Shown: positions 1-10,262 of the stretch, in pieces
Numbering within the stretch: position 1 is the first letter of the stretch
Layout of the letters: each line of letters opens with the position of its first letter
NCBI RefSeq assembly: GCF_033568475.1
Contig: NC_133123.1
Coordinates: 6,014,001-6,078,000 of the forward strand
From: Henckelia pumila
Taxonomy: Eukaryota > Streptophyta > Magnoliopsida > Lamiales > Gesneriaceae
Direction of reading: 5' to 3'
DNA: 64,000 nucleotides
The notes under the pieces: model-generated
Told to the model about the DNA's origin: nothing
Databases searched by the model: none
Seen by the model: the letters and a program-made list of their open reading frames with translations, nothing else
Program-made: the position numbers and the translations under genes

Positions 1-422
1 CATGGGAATGGATAAGCTAAATGTAGAGCGTATTCATGTTGATACAAATACAATTTGAAAGATGTAGCATCTTAGAATATGCTAATGAGGCTCTACACTT
101 TAGTGGATGATCAAAGATAATGTATGCAGTTTGATTTATACAAGCAGCAGAGACGTTGCCGTGTAAGACACAATATGCCTGACTATAGGAGAGAAACCCG
201 CCGGTTATGAGTTGATAACCTGCAAAGAGAAATGCTGCTTAGGTCGTGATACTGCTATTTGCTTAGCATATGTACTTGAGATACGTGCGCCCGTGCACAC
301 ACACACACACACACACACACAGATATAACTTTTCATTCCTATTTTTGCATATGATCTGACAAGTTAATGAGAAATTAATTGTTATGGTCTGTTTGTTGAA
401 ACTTTACTTCATATTAATATAG
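1..422 (+). other. PP5 intron sequence with a CA microsatellite
   Basis: This is non-coding sequence upstream of the first visible PP5 exon, presumably an intron of that gene. It holds a (CA)n run at about 295-321. I see no exon with both splice signals and PP5-like coding in this stretch. Confidence 0.6.
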
Positions 423-3400
423 GTCAAAAAGATTTGTCCAAATGACCCTGATGCTACCAAGAAATTGAAGGAATGCGAGAAAGCAGTTATGAAGCTAAAA
501 TTTGAAGATGCAATTTCTGTACCTCAATCTGAAAGACATTCAGTAGCTGATTCTATTGATTATCACACTATAGGTATGCGATAATGTTATCACTGCCAAC
601 TAAAATTATTTGTCACCTCTTTCTTTGTGTGGATGGTGTTAAAATTGTTTCCAGTCTTATCTGGTCTACTACCAACACTTGTGTCCCCGAAATTTGTTAA
701 TTGTTGTGACACTCCTCTTAGTACAGTCGAGTAGCAGGAGTTTTGAGTCTAAAGTTTTAGGTGGTGACGTGGTGTTCGGATGTGATTTCTTATCTTGGCA
801 TTTTGAGAATGGGTAATCTGAGTTTGCTTAGAAACTGTTGTAATGTGTTATGAAAGTAGAAAATATTTTAAACTTGCAATTGATTGGTGAATTGGAAAAA
901 GGTTATCTAGATGGGGTTCAGAGATGAGAAAGCTTGTTTCCGAATCCCACCAAAACACAGGTTTAATGTTTAAACTTGTAATTCCTAGCCTTCTACCCCT
1001 CTCTATTTGAGGGATACTGGGAATGGAACATTTCAATTACCGATCGAAACCTCAGATCTATCAATTAAGCAATATTTATTTTGAGATCTACCTTTTGAAG
1101 ATTTTTTCTGCTGCTTAGCAGCTATCTATTCACGAATTTCTTTGTACTTGAGAGCAGTGTGTGGAGTCTCAATATTGAGTTGTATTTGGTGTTTCTAGTT
1201 ACAATTTTTTAATCTAGCAACAAACCCCTTTTCACCCATTTAAACCTTGCATAAATGACCAAGTTACTCTCCAGTTCTCATGACATCCTTTGATATTTAC
1301 GATTCACTCATTCACATTTTATTATTTTGTGGTAGTTGAACCTTTAAGTAGTAAGCTTATTATATTTTCTTTTTTTTCCCCTTTTTAAGAAATATCATTT
1401 GTCAGAATTATTTTTGTTTCCAAAAACTGGGTTTAAATTGTGGACTTAAGTAAGAATGATCTAAAGTTTTTAATGATTCAAATATAAATCCATTTATTAA
1501 AGTGTAATGGGCTATTGACCATTATAATAAATTTAACAGATGCTGACAAAGGCACGTGAAATTCTTTTCCTTGATATATCATCATTTTGGTAAAATAAAT
1601 GGTGATCACTAAACATTTAAGATATTTTGTTATAAAATAAAAAAATAAATATAACAAATGGATGAAACCATAATATAAGTTTTTTTGAAACTGAATTGTA
1701 AGTGTCAAATACAATTAGTTTAGGTAAACCTTATACTTAGTCATGTTAATAAATATGTAACTGTGGATGTCGGTAACTCTTACACTTACTAGTATATTAC
1801 TATTTTATCATTATAGGGGATAGGGCAGGCTCATCTTTTGTTTCCCTGAGAGCTACTGCTGTAGCAGCGGCAGTCGCTGTAGTGGCAGTAATGGCAGTAT
1901 ATATGGGGGCTAAAGCAGCCATAGCAGTGGCAGCGAGAGCTGTGGTGATGATATTGGTGGTCTGGGTAACATTTTGGCATGGTCGCCGCAACGAAGGTGT
2001 CTTTACCAAGGGTCAAACATTTGACTTAGGTAGAACTTTTAAGATAAACTCAATTAATGAGGACCGAGGAGATATAAACTCACGATCTTCTAAGTTGGAA
2101 AAGTCGACCTTTTAATTGTGGATAAAATATAAGTTCTAGGCAAGTCTGTGTGTGAAAATTAGTTTAACACAGCTAAATATTATCATCTCTTTGATGTTGC
2201 TGCCTAATACAATTGCGTTTGTTGACCCAAGGAACTTTAGTAGTTGGAGATTAGAGTTCAGTTGTTCCCTATGGTGTCTGGTCTAACTCTACTGAGTGAT
2301 AAGTAGAAGAGAATTGCTATCAACTAGTTGGACAAACCACGAATAATTGTCTGTTCTCAAGTAAGGTTTCAAATTTTCACCAGTATATCAGCTGCAAAGT
2401 TCTAAGTTTCAGACGGACATGTTTGAAAAATAATTTGTTGAAATTTTTAGATATAGAATGTGTTATCTGATGACTGATGCTGCTTCTTTTTTCTCTCGTT
2501 TTCTTGCCAAATCAAAAGTTTAATTATTATTGAACCACTCTCAGGTCTGCCTTGCAAAATTTCTAGATCATATAGTGAATTGGGTTGGTTGTTGAACCAA
2601 ACATAATCTAAAGTTGTATCTTTAGTGGAACCAAAGACAAGTCATAACAAACTTTATTTCAGACCCCTTGTTTGACAAAAAAGCGCCAACTTGTTAGTGC
2701 CAGATAATTGAGGCCTAAATCAGATCATGACATTTCAAAACTTGTTCGTTTTGGTTCAGAAGCATAGATTAGGAGAAAAGAATTGGTGTGGAATTGGCGA
2801 TGCGTGGGTGATATTGGATTTTTGAACAATGTTAGTCGTCATAAACTTATCTGATGAATCCATAACATTTATGATCTGGGTTTAAGGTGCTTACCAACAG
2901 GCTTAACATTCCTGTTTAGTTCTTGATGTTATTTGTATGCAATTATTCTAAAAAGAATGCCAACTTGCTAGAACATCATAAAAATATTTACTGCTTCATG
3001 CTCTATATTCCTTAACCAATTTATAAACCTGAAAAATTAACAATGATTGTGTTTTCTGTTCTTAGACGTGGAATCTCAATATACTGGTGCTAGAATAGAA
3101 GGAGATGTTGTGACTTTGGAATTTGTGAAGAAAATGATGGATGATTTCAAGAACCAGAAGTGCTTACACAAAAGGTATACAATGGTACATACTACTTTGA
3201 CTGTCATATGTTGTGACAAATTTAAAAAAAACTTTATATTTTGGAAGGTCCAAGTCGTCTATTTTTAGATTTGTGAAATGATATTTTATAGAAGAAGTTA
3301 GATGGATCTGAATGTTAGTTTCCATTATATTACAGATACGCCTACCAGATTGTGCTACAGTTAAGAGAGACGCTTCGGGCACTGCCATCTCTTGTTGATA

Positions 3401-6400
3401 TCAATGTTCCCGATGGGAAACATTTCACTGTATGTGGTGATGTACATGGCCAGGTAATTCCTCTTCTGTCATTAATTTTCTCTGAACAATCTTGGTTTGT
3501 TATCTTTGCCTTATTTTGTGAGCCTCACTTAACATGATAATTTTCTAAAATGCATGTTCAACAATTGTTTTGTATGTGCAAACATTATTTCCTGAGGACT
3601 TGCACTCTTTTACTTGGCGGTAACAACCTTTCTTTGTATATTCTGTTAAAACTATTTGTATGCTAAGTATGTTGAGAAACTTGCAGCACATTGCTGGGTA
3701 TAGTGGATTTGTTGAGATACTTGATTAACTTTCAGTTTTCTTTAGCGTTTGGAAGGTGTAATTAAAAAAAGTATGTTTTGCATGTAAAAATCTATAACTC
3801 ACGCATCTAGCCCTGATGATGGACTCAACTTTTAAAATGTTTTGATATCATTTTAAGAGTTTCTCTTGTTTTGTATCAATTATTGTTTTTGTTGGTTGCT
3901 TATGTGGTTTGGATTTCAGTTGACTGACATCTCTTTTGGTTTATGACGTGTTACAACTACACAAAAGTTTTGTTTGATATTTTTCTTTTTTCTTTTTAAA
4001 AAGTTACTCTCTCTCTGTACATACATACATATATATATATGTATGTATCTATTACTATATACCAAGGGAGAGTGCATAATAGAAACTGTCATTTGGTGAA
4101 GCGTTTTCACATTCCAATAATACCTTTTTAACTTCACCCACTATCCACATTAATTTTCTTTTTTTTTTTTAATAAAAAAAAACCTCATCCAATCATGTTA
4201 ATCCACACATTCCTTTTTCTCGCAAACTCACCATTTTTACCACGTAGCGTCTACATTTTGATTGGTCGATCACTAAATCTATTAATAATGTAAATATTAA
4301 AATTTGTATTAGATTTAGATTTAATTTGATATAGAATTGCATAAAAAATTCATTAAAAAAACTAATGTAAAAAAGTAAAATATTCCATGCGTGTGCATTG
4401 TAGCTAGCATGTATGTATGTATGTTATTGATTGATGATTCATATTTGGTGATTGCAGTTTTACGATTTAATGAATATATTTGAGCTCAATGGGCTTCCAT
4501 CAGAGGATAATCCGTATCTGTTCAATGGAGACTTTGTAGATAGAGGTTCATTTTCTGTTGAAGTGATACTCACACTATTTGCCTTCAAATGCATGTCGCC
4601 ATCAGGTATCCTCCCTATGTTCTTGAATTTTGGATTTCATTGCACTATACAGTTTATTCCGTCACTGTTAGGGTACAAACAGATTGAACCAAGTGGAGTA
4701 TTATTTATTTATTTTTTTAAAATTGATCTGTTCTCACTTCTCAAAGAATTACTGCACGTAGGATTGAATCTGATAGTATTTTTTCCGCAATGGTTTCAGC
4801 TATGTACCTTTCTCGAGGGAACCATGAAAGCAAGAGCATGAACAAAATATATGGTTTTGAGGGCGAGGTCAAGTCGAAATTGAGTGATAAGTTTGTGGAA
4901 CTATTTGCTGAAGTGTTTTGTTGTTTACCTCTGGCTCATGTCATAAATAAGAAAGTTTTTGTGGTCCACGGAGGACTTTTCAGCGTTGATGGTGTTAAGC
5001 TCTCTGAAATCAGAGCAATTGATCGATTTTGTGAGCCTCCTGAGGAAGGTAAGCAAAAGATGTGGTGGTATAATTATTTGTTAATTTTGTTTGACACTTC
5101 TGTTTGTTGTACGCTTGTATCCATGTAGCCTTACAAGGAAAAGAGCTTCAAAGATATTTATGTTTTTACCCATTTCCATGGCATTAGTTTTACCCAACGT
5201 TGTTCTCGTTGACGCTCTTAAAAAAATTGACTGCTTTTAACTGAAGCTTACTTATACGAATTCTAGTAATTACTGATACCTTAACACACATTTACCTGGT
5301 AATGGGTTAGAGCACCCACAATGGGTGTTCAATGCATTGTGGGTGGGTGTTAATAACACCCACCCCAAGGAGAGAGGAGCCGGGCGTTAACGCCCGGCTC
5401 CACTATTCCTTCTTTTTTTTTTAATTGTGCGTGCATGCACGGCCAGACACTTTGTGTATGCACGCGCCATTAGGAGAGTGAAAAGTGCAGACGCGTGGGG
5501 CCCGCGTCTGCACCTTTAATATTTTTTTTTTCAATTTTTTAATTTAAATAAAATATAAAAAATGGTAAAATTGTTTGAAATGGTCCAATTTTTAATATTG
5601 TTTTAAATTAATAAAATTAAAACTAGAAAATAAGAATATTATTTAAATAATAAATATAAATTTAAATATTTTAAGATATGTTTAAAATATATTTATTAAA
5701 TGAAAAGTAATTTTATATTGATTGTGTGGAATGTGGGACCCATAAATAATGAGTGTTATTGTTAAAAGGGTTGTGGGTGTTATAAGGTATGCGTTATTAA
5801 CAGTGGGGTCCAAAACTTTTGATGATGTGGAGAGTGTTATTGTGTTAATAACGAGATAGCACTGCGGATGCTCTTAGGATGTTCGTTATATGCTCGTGTC
5901 TCATGAAATATATGTTGACTGGCTTATTTTTCGGAATCAGTATTCCCAAAATTCTTGATGACTGTTCCCTATCCCTCTCTTTTTTCTTTAGGAAAACTTC
6001 AAGTAGGATTCTAGGATATTAATTATTATACACGTGTTATAAGGGGACCGAAATCAGGAGTAGGAGTGGATAAAGGGAATATACTAAAGTGAGTGAGGAG
6101 ATTGAGCCGATTCAAGAGTTCTGTTTATTTGTGAGAGGATGTATGAACATTCTTTACTCAGTTAGACAAGTTGTAACTCCCGTCTGCTTTATGAAATCTC
6201 TCTTTACAGAGATCTCATGGATGTTTTTTTTAACCTCATTTTAAGGGAACCGGAAAATATAGTTTTGAATTTTAAAGTTTGGGTTTATCTGGTAACCTGA
6301 TTAAATGCTCTAGAAAGGTGGTTTCAACACGGCCACTTCTGACCCTTCTATGAAAGCTGATGTTTTTTTGACACAAAATTCTTGTATAATAATTTGTAAT

Positions 6401-7740
6401 ACAACCTAAGATTTTTTTTCCTTTACATGGTGCTACGGTAGTTGAAGCCTGATTGTACCTGCTCTTCCTTGTCAAGTAGATCCTAGGTTATGAAGTTGCA
6501 GTAACACTGCATTCGATTCCTCACTTGTATCACCTGGAGCAAGGGTGTCGTGTTGATGATATCTGAAGGATCTATTTCAATGTCTACTGCTTTGCCATCT
6601 AAATTTTGGATAAGAATTGACTGCCTTTTGTGATTTGTAAACGTTACATAGGGTTGCTTCTAACATCCTAGTTCCTGTGCTTTTTTGTTTAGTTGAAGGC
6701 ATATCTTGTTACTCTTCCTAAAGATGATTGCTTCTGCAGTTAGGTTGATAATATCATAAGCTGAATTTTTTAGACAATTAATAATCACATGTTACACGAT
6801 GCTGTTATCTGGGGTGTAATGGCAAATGTCATGCATTCTTTTCTATGGTATTCAGGGTTGATGTGCGAATTGCTATGGAGTGATCCACAACCTCAACTTG
6901 GGAGGGGACCCAGCAAGCGTGGCGTTGGTCTTTCATTTGGTGCTGATGTAACAAAAAGATTTTTGCAGGACAACAACCTAGGTTGTTTTCTATGGATTTT
7001 ATTCAAGTCCACGGCATTGTCTATGCACTTTATATTTTCACAAACTAAACATCTTCACCTCAACTTGTTGATGCTTTACAGATTTAGTAGTGCGGTCGCA
7101 TGAAGTCAAGGATGAAGGTTACGAGATCGAACATGATGGTAAACTTATCACCGTGTTCTCTGCCCCAAATTACTGCGATCAGGTAAACTTCTTGTCTCCA
7201 TTCGTCTTACACCATATGATTGTTTTGAGCATTTTTATGCAACCATGTCGTTCCACAAACATGTACGGGAACGGCAAACTTGCTTGTATAATGCTATCTT
7301 GCTTTTGTATGGGATAGTTTTTTTTCTGACTTTATCTGATAGCCAGATTCTGGTTAATATTTTATCTGCTTGTTGCAGATGGGAAACAAGGGTGCCTTTA
7401 TTCGTTTTGAAGCTCCTGATCTGAAACCAAATATCGTCTCCTTTTCAGCTGTGGTTAGTAGCTTCCCTCCTGCACAAATGCCCCTAACCACATACCACAA
7501 AATTAGCAAATGAAAATTTTTACCACTATCGTTTTCTGGCGTACCTTCTAAATTTTACCTGGAGGGCGGTTTGAATCCTAGTCTGCGCGAAAACAACCAT
7601 CCCGTTTCATTTTAGCATGAATTTACACTGTTATGGTTAGATAACAAATTTTGACAGTGAAATCTTTTGATCAATCACAGCCGCACCCAGACGTCAAGCC
7701 AATGGCCTACGCAAACAATTTCCTGCGAATGTTCTCATAA
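423..7740 (+). CDS. PP5: Serine/threonine protein phosphatase 5 (PP5), 3' part
   Basis: This is a PPP-family phosphatase that removes phosphate from Ser/Thr; plant PP5 acts with Hsp90 and phytochrome. Constitutive exons: 423-573, 3066-3174, 3336-3453, 4458-4605, 4800-5048, 6856-6981, 7082-7182, 7379-7453, 7681-7740. Together they give 378 residues plus a stop. The first visible exon is the end of the TPR region ([19 protein letters not shown]); about 100 N-terminal residues lie left of the window. The metal-binding and catalytic motifs are all present: [33 protein letters not shown] and FSAPNYCD. The C-terminus is the PP5-type [12 protein letters not shown]. All borders are GT-AG and keep phase. 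An optional cassette exon at 1817-1996 is listed separately. The gene looks intact. The family is certain; the exon borders are inferred from the sequence alone. Confidence 0.95.
1817..1996 (+). CDS. PP5: Alternative in-frame hydrophobic cassette exon of PP5
   Basis: This 180-base segment lies in the large intron between exons 423-573 and 3066-3174. It is preceded by TTATAG and followed by a GTGTCT donor. It begins and ends in the same phase as the exons around it, so including it adds exactly 60 residues without changing the frame. The 60 residues are dominated by Ala, Val, Met and Ile (for example [20 protein letters not shown], then [12 protein letters not shown]) and end with a basic HGRRNE. 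This fits two membrane segments. Arabidopsis PP5 is known to have a longer membrane-bound isoform, made by including an exon at this same place between the TPR and phosphatase domains. That makes functional homology likely. Use of the exon in this species cannot be seen from DNA. Confidence 0.85.
4007..4050. repeat. Simple repeat (TC, then TACA/TA)
   Basis: A short microsatellite in a PP5 intron. A CT run is followed by TACA units, a TA run and TATG units. Confidence 0.7.
5310..5873. mobile_element. PIF/Harbinger (Tourist)-like MITE in a PP5 intron
   Basis: A 564-base element starts GAGCACCCACAATG and ends with the near reverse complement (CACTGCGGATGCTC). It is flanked by TTA on both sides (5307-5309 and 5874-5876). 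TTA duplications and GAGCATCC-type ends are typical of plant PIF/Harbinger MITEs. It has no coding capacity. The middle is AT-rich, and the left part contains two strong palindromes (5341-5365 and 5376-5401). It lies in the 1.8 kb intron between exons 4800-5048 and 6856-6981. Confidence 0.8.
5376..5401. repeat. Perfect 26-base GC-rich palindrome inside the MITE
   Basis: The left arm GGAGCCGGGCGTT is followed directly by its exact reverse complement with no loop. A second, near-perfect palindrome (GGGTGGGTGTTA arm) lies just upstream at 5341-5365. Both lie within the MITE at 5310-5873. Confidence 0.85.
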
Positions 7741-8852
7741 ACCGTGATCTCCTGACCTGGGCTGCCTTTTATCCCAATTCTTCACGCTTGTTGCCTAACA
7801 AGTGCAAAATAGCAGCAGAGGGCTGAAAGAATTCGTTCACGTCAAGGGAAACACGTGTATTTGCCTATACAGACGGCTCTTTTCTGACTTGCCCCAATGT
7901 GGATTTCAAAGTTATAGGCTTAGCAGGCTACACACAGCGGTCGCCATCATTTGTATTCATGTTATATAATCATTGCTCATTGTGATTTTAATTTGCCTTG
8001 GATATCAATAATCAATTTTGCCTTATTATGCTACGTATCAAGCCGCAAGTAATGAGCGTCCCTTAGTATTCTTTTTTAAAAAAATTATAAAAATTTAAGG
8101 GTTGCATCATTTTTTTTGTAAAAAAAATCCAAAACTTCTCATGTCCAACTAGAATGTGGGAAACATAAAGGTTTAGCAGCAAGTCTAGAGATCAATGTTT
8201 ATCAACTTGTGAAGTTGAATTCAAATTACACAAAATTTACTAATGTACGAATAAGGAGCGAAAGGGACATTCCATTCGAGCATGAAACATCTTTACACAG
8301 AAAGACATGAACTGTGTAACCTGTCCCATGAAAATTAAAATCAATGTTGAAGCACCGGTTACTTACACTGTTACCCTTTTCCTTTTTTCATCATCAAGTC
8401 ATTTCCCCTCTTTCCCTTTTCATCGCCATTCAATCATCAAGTCTTGATCAAATGAAGCACTCCTCGGTTTTTGACGCAATTATCATGTATTTCGTGTTGA
8501 ATCTTTGGAAATTTATCATTCTTAGTGTTCTTGTACTAAACCATTTGCCAATAATTTATCCTTGATCACAAAACATGGACTGTAAAATATGGGAAGATTT
8601 GAATTGCCATCTCCCGGCATGGTTTCACTCTCATGATAATAAAATTAGATTCTTGACCCTACATTAGCTTCAATTTTCTCACCCAAAATCATACCCCACC
8701 CATCACGTCAATCAAATCTTTGCACAATTTTCATTTACCCATCTCCCTCTTTCTAGCGTTTGAATCCGAAGAAGGCTCCCCAGCATTGTGAGACCACCAT
8801 TTCCACTCCAATGACAAATTTTATTCACCAAATTCAACTCAAAATAAAGAAG
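7741..8852. other. Intergenic region between PP5 and the RLP29-like gene
   Basis: About 1.1 kb holding the PP5 3' UTR and the promoter and 5' leader of the next gene. I see no coding region, RNA gene or clear repeat. Short open frames here lack any recognisable protein. Confidence 0.6.
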
Positions 8853-10262
8853 ATGCTCTGTTCATTTTCACGTCCATGTTCCCTTCAAACACTTCTCCTA
8901 ACACTAATTTTTCTTTCATTATCTCCTGTCTTCTCCACTATTCAGATTGATGCAAACAGCCAGCCAAACAAGTATCCCCCTCCTAATATGGATCCACTTG
9001 AACTTGAAACCTTGTTCAAGATTATGGAAACCCTGTCATCTGATGAAAATTGGAGAGTTTCTTACCCGGACCCTTGCCAGCCGGGTTCATCCTGGCCGGG
9101 AATCGAGTGCAAGATTACAGGAGATGACATTCTTTTCCATGTAATTAGACTTGATTTTGGCACCCCACCAAATCCAACATGCAAGAAAACAGCCACGTTT
9201 CCTTCAGAAATCTTTCATCTCCCGTATCTTGAATCCATTTTCATTTTCCAGTGTTTCACTCATGCCCCGACAGTTATTTCGGTCTCACTAAACGAATCGT
9301 CCATCAATTCTCCAATTCAACAGCTGAGTTTGAGATCAAATTCTAGACTTGTTGGCTCAATCCCACCTCAACTTTCCTCTTTGAAATCACTCCAAATCCT
9401 CACATTGTCACAAAACAGGCTCGCAGGGCCAATTCCAGTTGAAATTTTCAGTTTGAGTTCACTTTTGCACCTGGATTTTAGCTACAACTTCATCACTGGA
9501 GCAATCCCCTCTGAAGTAGGCGATTTTAGAAACCTTGTGGGCCTTGATTTAAGCTATAACAAGTTCGTGGGACCAATCCCATCTGAAATAGGACAGCTAG
9601 TTGAACTTCAAAAGCTTGACTTGAGCTACAATTCTTTAACTGGAAGCATTCCAGAAAGCATTCAACAGCTGCATGCTTTGGTTTTCTTGGATTTGAGCAG
9701 CAACAAATTGAGCGGGAGACTCCCAGATGGATTCAAAGGGTTGCAGAATTTGCAGTATTTGTTATTGGAAGATAATCCAATGTTTATATCTCTGCCATTG
9801 CAATTCAGTCATCTCAAGAAACTTCAAGAACTCAGGCTCGGAAATTGTGGCTACTCGGGAACAATACCAGAGAAGTATTCAGAACTAACAAATCTAAGCA
9901 CACTTTCATTGCAGAACAACCGTTTATCAGGTGAAATTCCAGCGGGTTTCGGCAACCTGTCACATATATATCACTTGAATTTGAGCAGAAATTTTCTGAA
10001 CGGGGTTGTGCCTTTTAACTCAAGTTTCTTGAAAAGGCTTGGAAGAAACTTGGACCTCAGTGGCAACCCGGGGTTGTGTTTGAGTCCATCTGCAGCGGCG
10101 GATGATGTTCATGTTGGAGTAGATGTTTGTGGGAATAATAAATATGGGTCATCAATTCAGCCGCCGGAGAAATCTGAAGCTCCAAGGGATCATATCACAT
10201 CATTTTGGTTCAATGTTGCTCTGATTTTTCTTGCACTGAATGAAATATTGTGTCCTGCTTAA
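8853..10262 (+). CDS. RLP29: RLP29-like leucine-rich repeat protein
   Basis: This is a single-exon extracellular LRR protein without a kinase, closely resembling Arabidopsis RLP29 (At2g42800) along its whole length. The likely start is the ATG at 8853 (469 residues), which has A at -3 and leads straight into a signal peptide (LQTLLLTLIFLSLSPVFS). An in-frame ATG at 8811 would add 14 residues. Next come an LRR N-terminal cap with a PDPC motif and a SSWPGIEC motif, and then about ten plant-type LRRs (LxxLxLSxNxLxGxIP). The end cap is LDLSGNPGLCL. The C-terminus has a final hydrophobic stretch (FWFNVALIFLALNEILC), either a short membrane anchor or a GPI-attachment signal. RLP29 itself has no firmly known role that I can state. 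Family is secure; anchoring mode and ligand are unknown. Confidence 0.9.
   Translation: MLCSFSRPCSLQTLLLTLIFLSLSPVFSTIQIDANSQPNKYPPPNMDPLELETLFKIMETLSSDENWRVSYPDPCQPGSSWPGIECKITGDDILFHVIRLDFGTPPNPTCKKTATFPSEIFHLPYLESIFIFQCFTHAPTVISVSLNESSINSPIQQLSLRSNSRLVGSIPPQLSSLKSLQILTLSQNRLAGPIPVEIFSLSSLLHLDFSYNFITGAIPSEVGDFRNLVGLDLSYNKFVGPIPSEIGQLVELQKLDLSYNSLTGSIPESIQQLHALVFLDLSSNKLSGRLPDGFKGLQNLQYLLLEDNPMFISLPLQFSHLKKLQELRLGNCGYSGTIPEKYSELTNLSTLSLQNNRLSGEIPAGFGNLSHIYHLNLSRNFLNGVVPFNSSFLKRLGRNLDLSGNPGLCLSPSAAADDVHVGVDVCGNNKYGSSIQPPEKSEAPRDHITSFWFNVALIFLALNEILCPA

Noticed and set aside
8760-8852. Upstream extension of the RLP29-like frame to position 8760
   Set aside because: The frame there begins with TTG, which plants rarely use. 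The ATG at 8853 has a better context and starts directly at the signal peptide.
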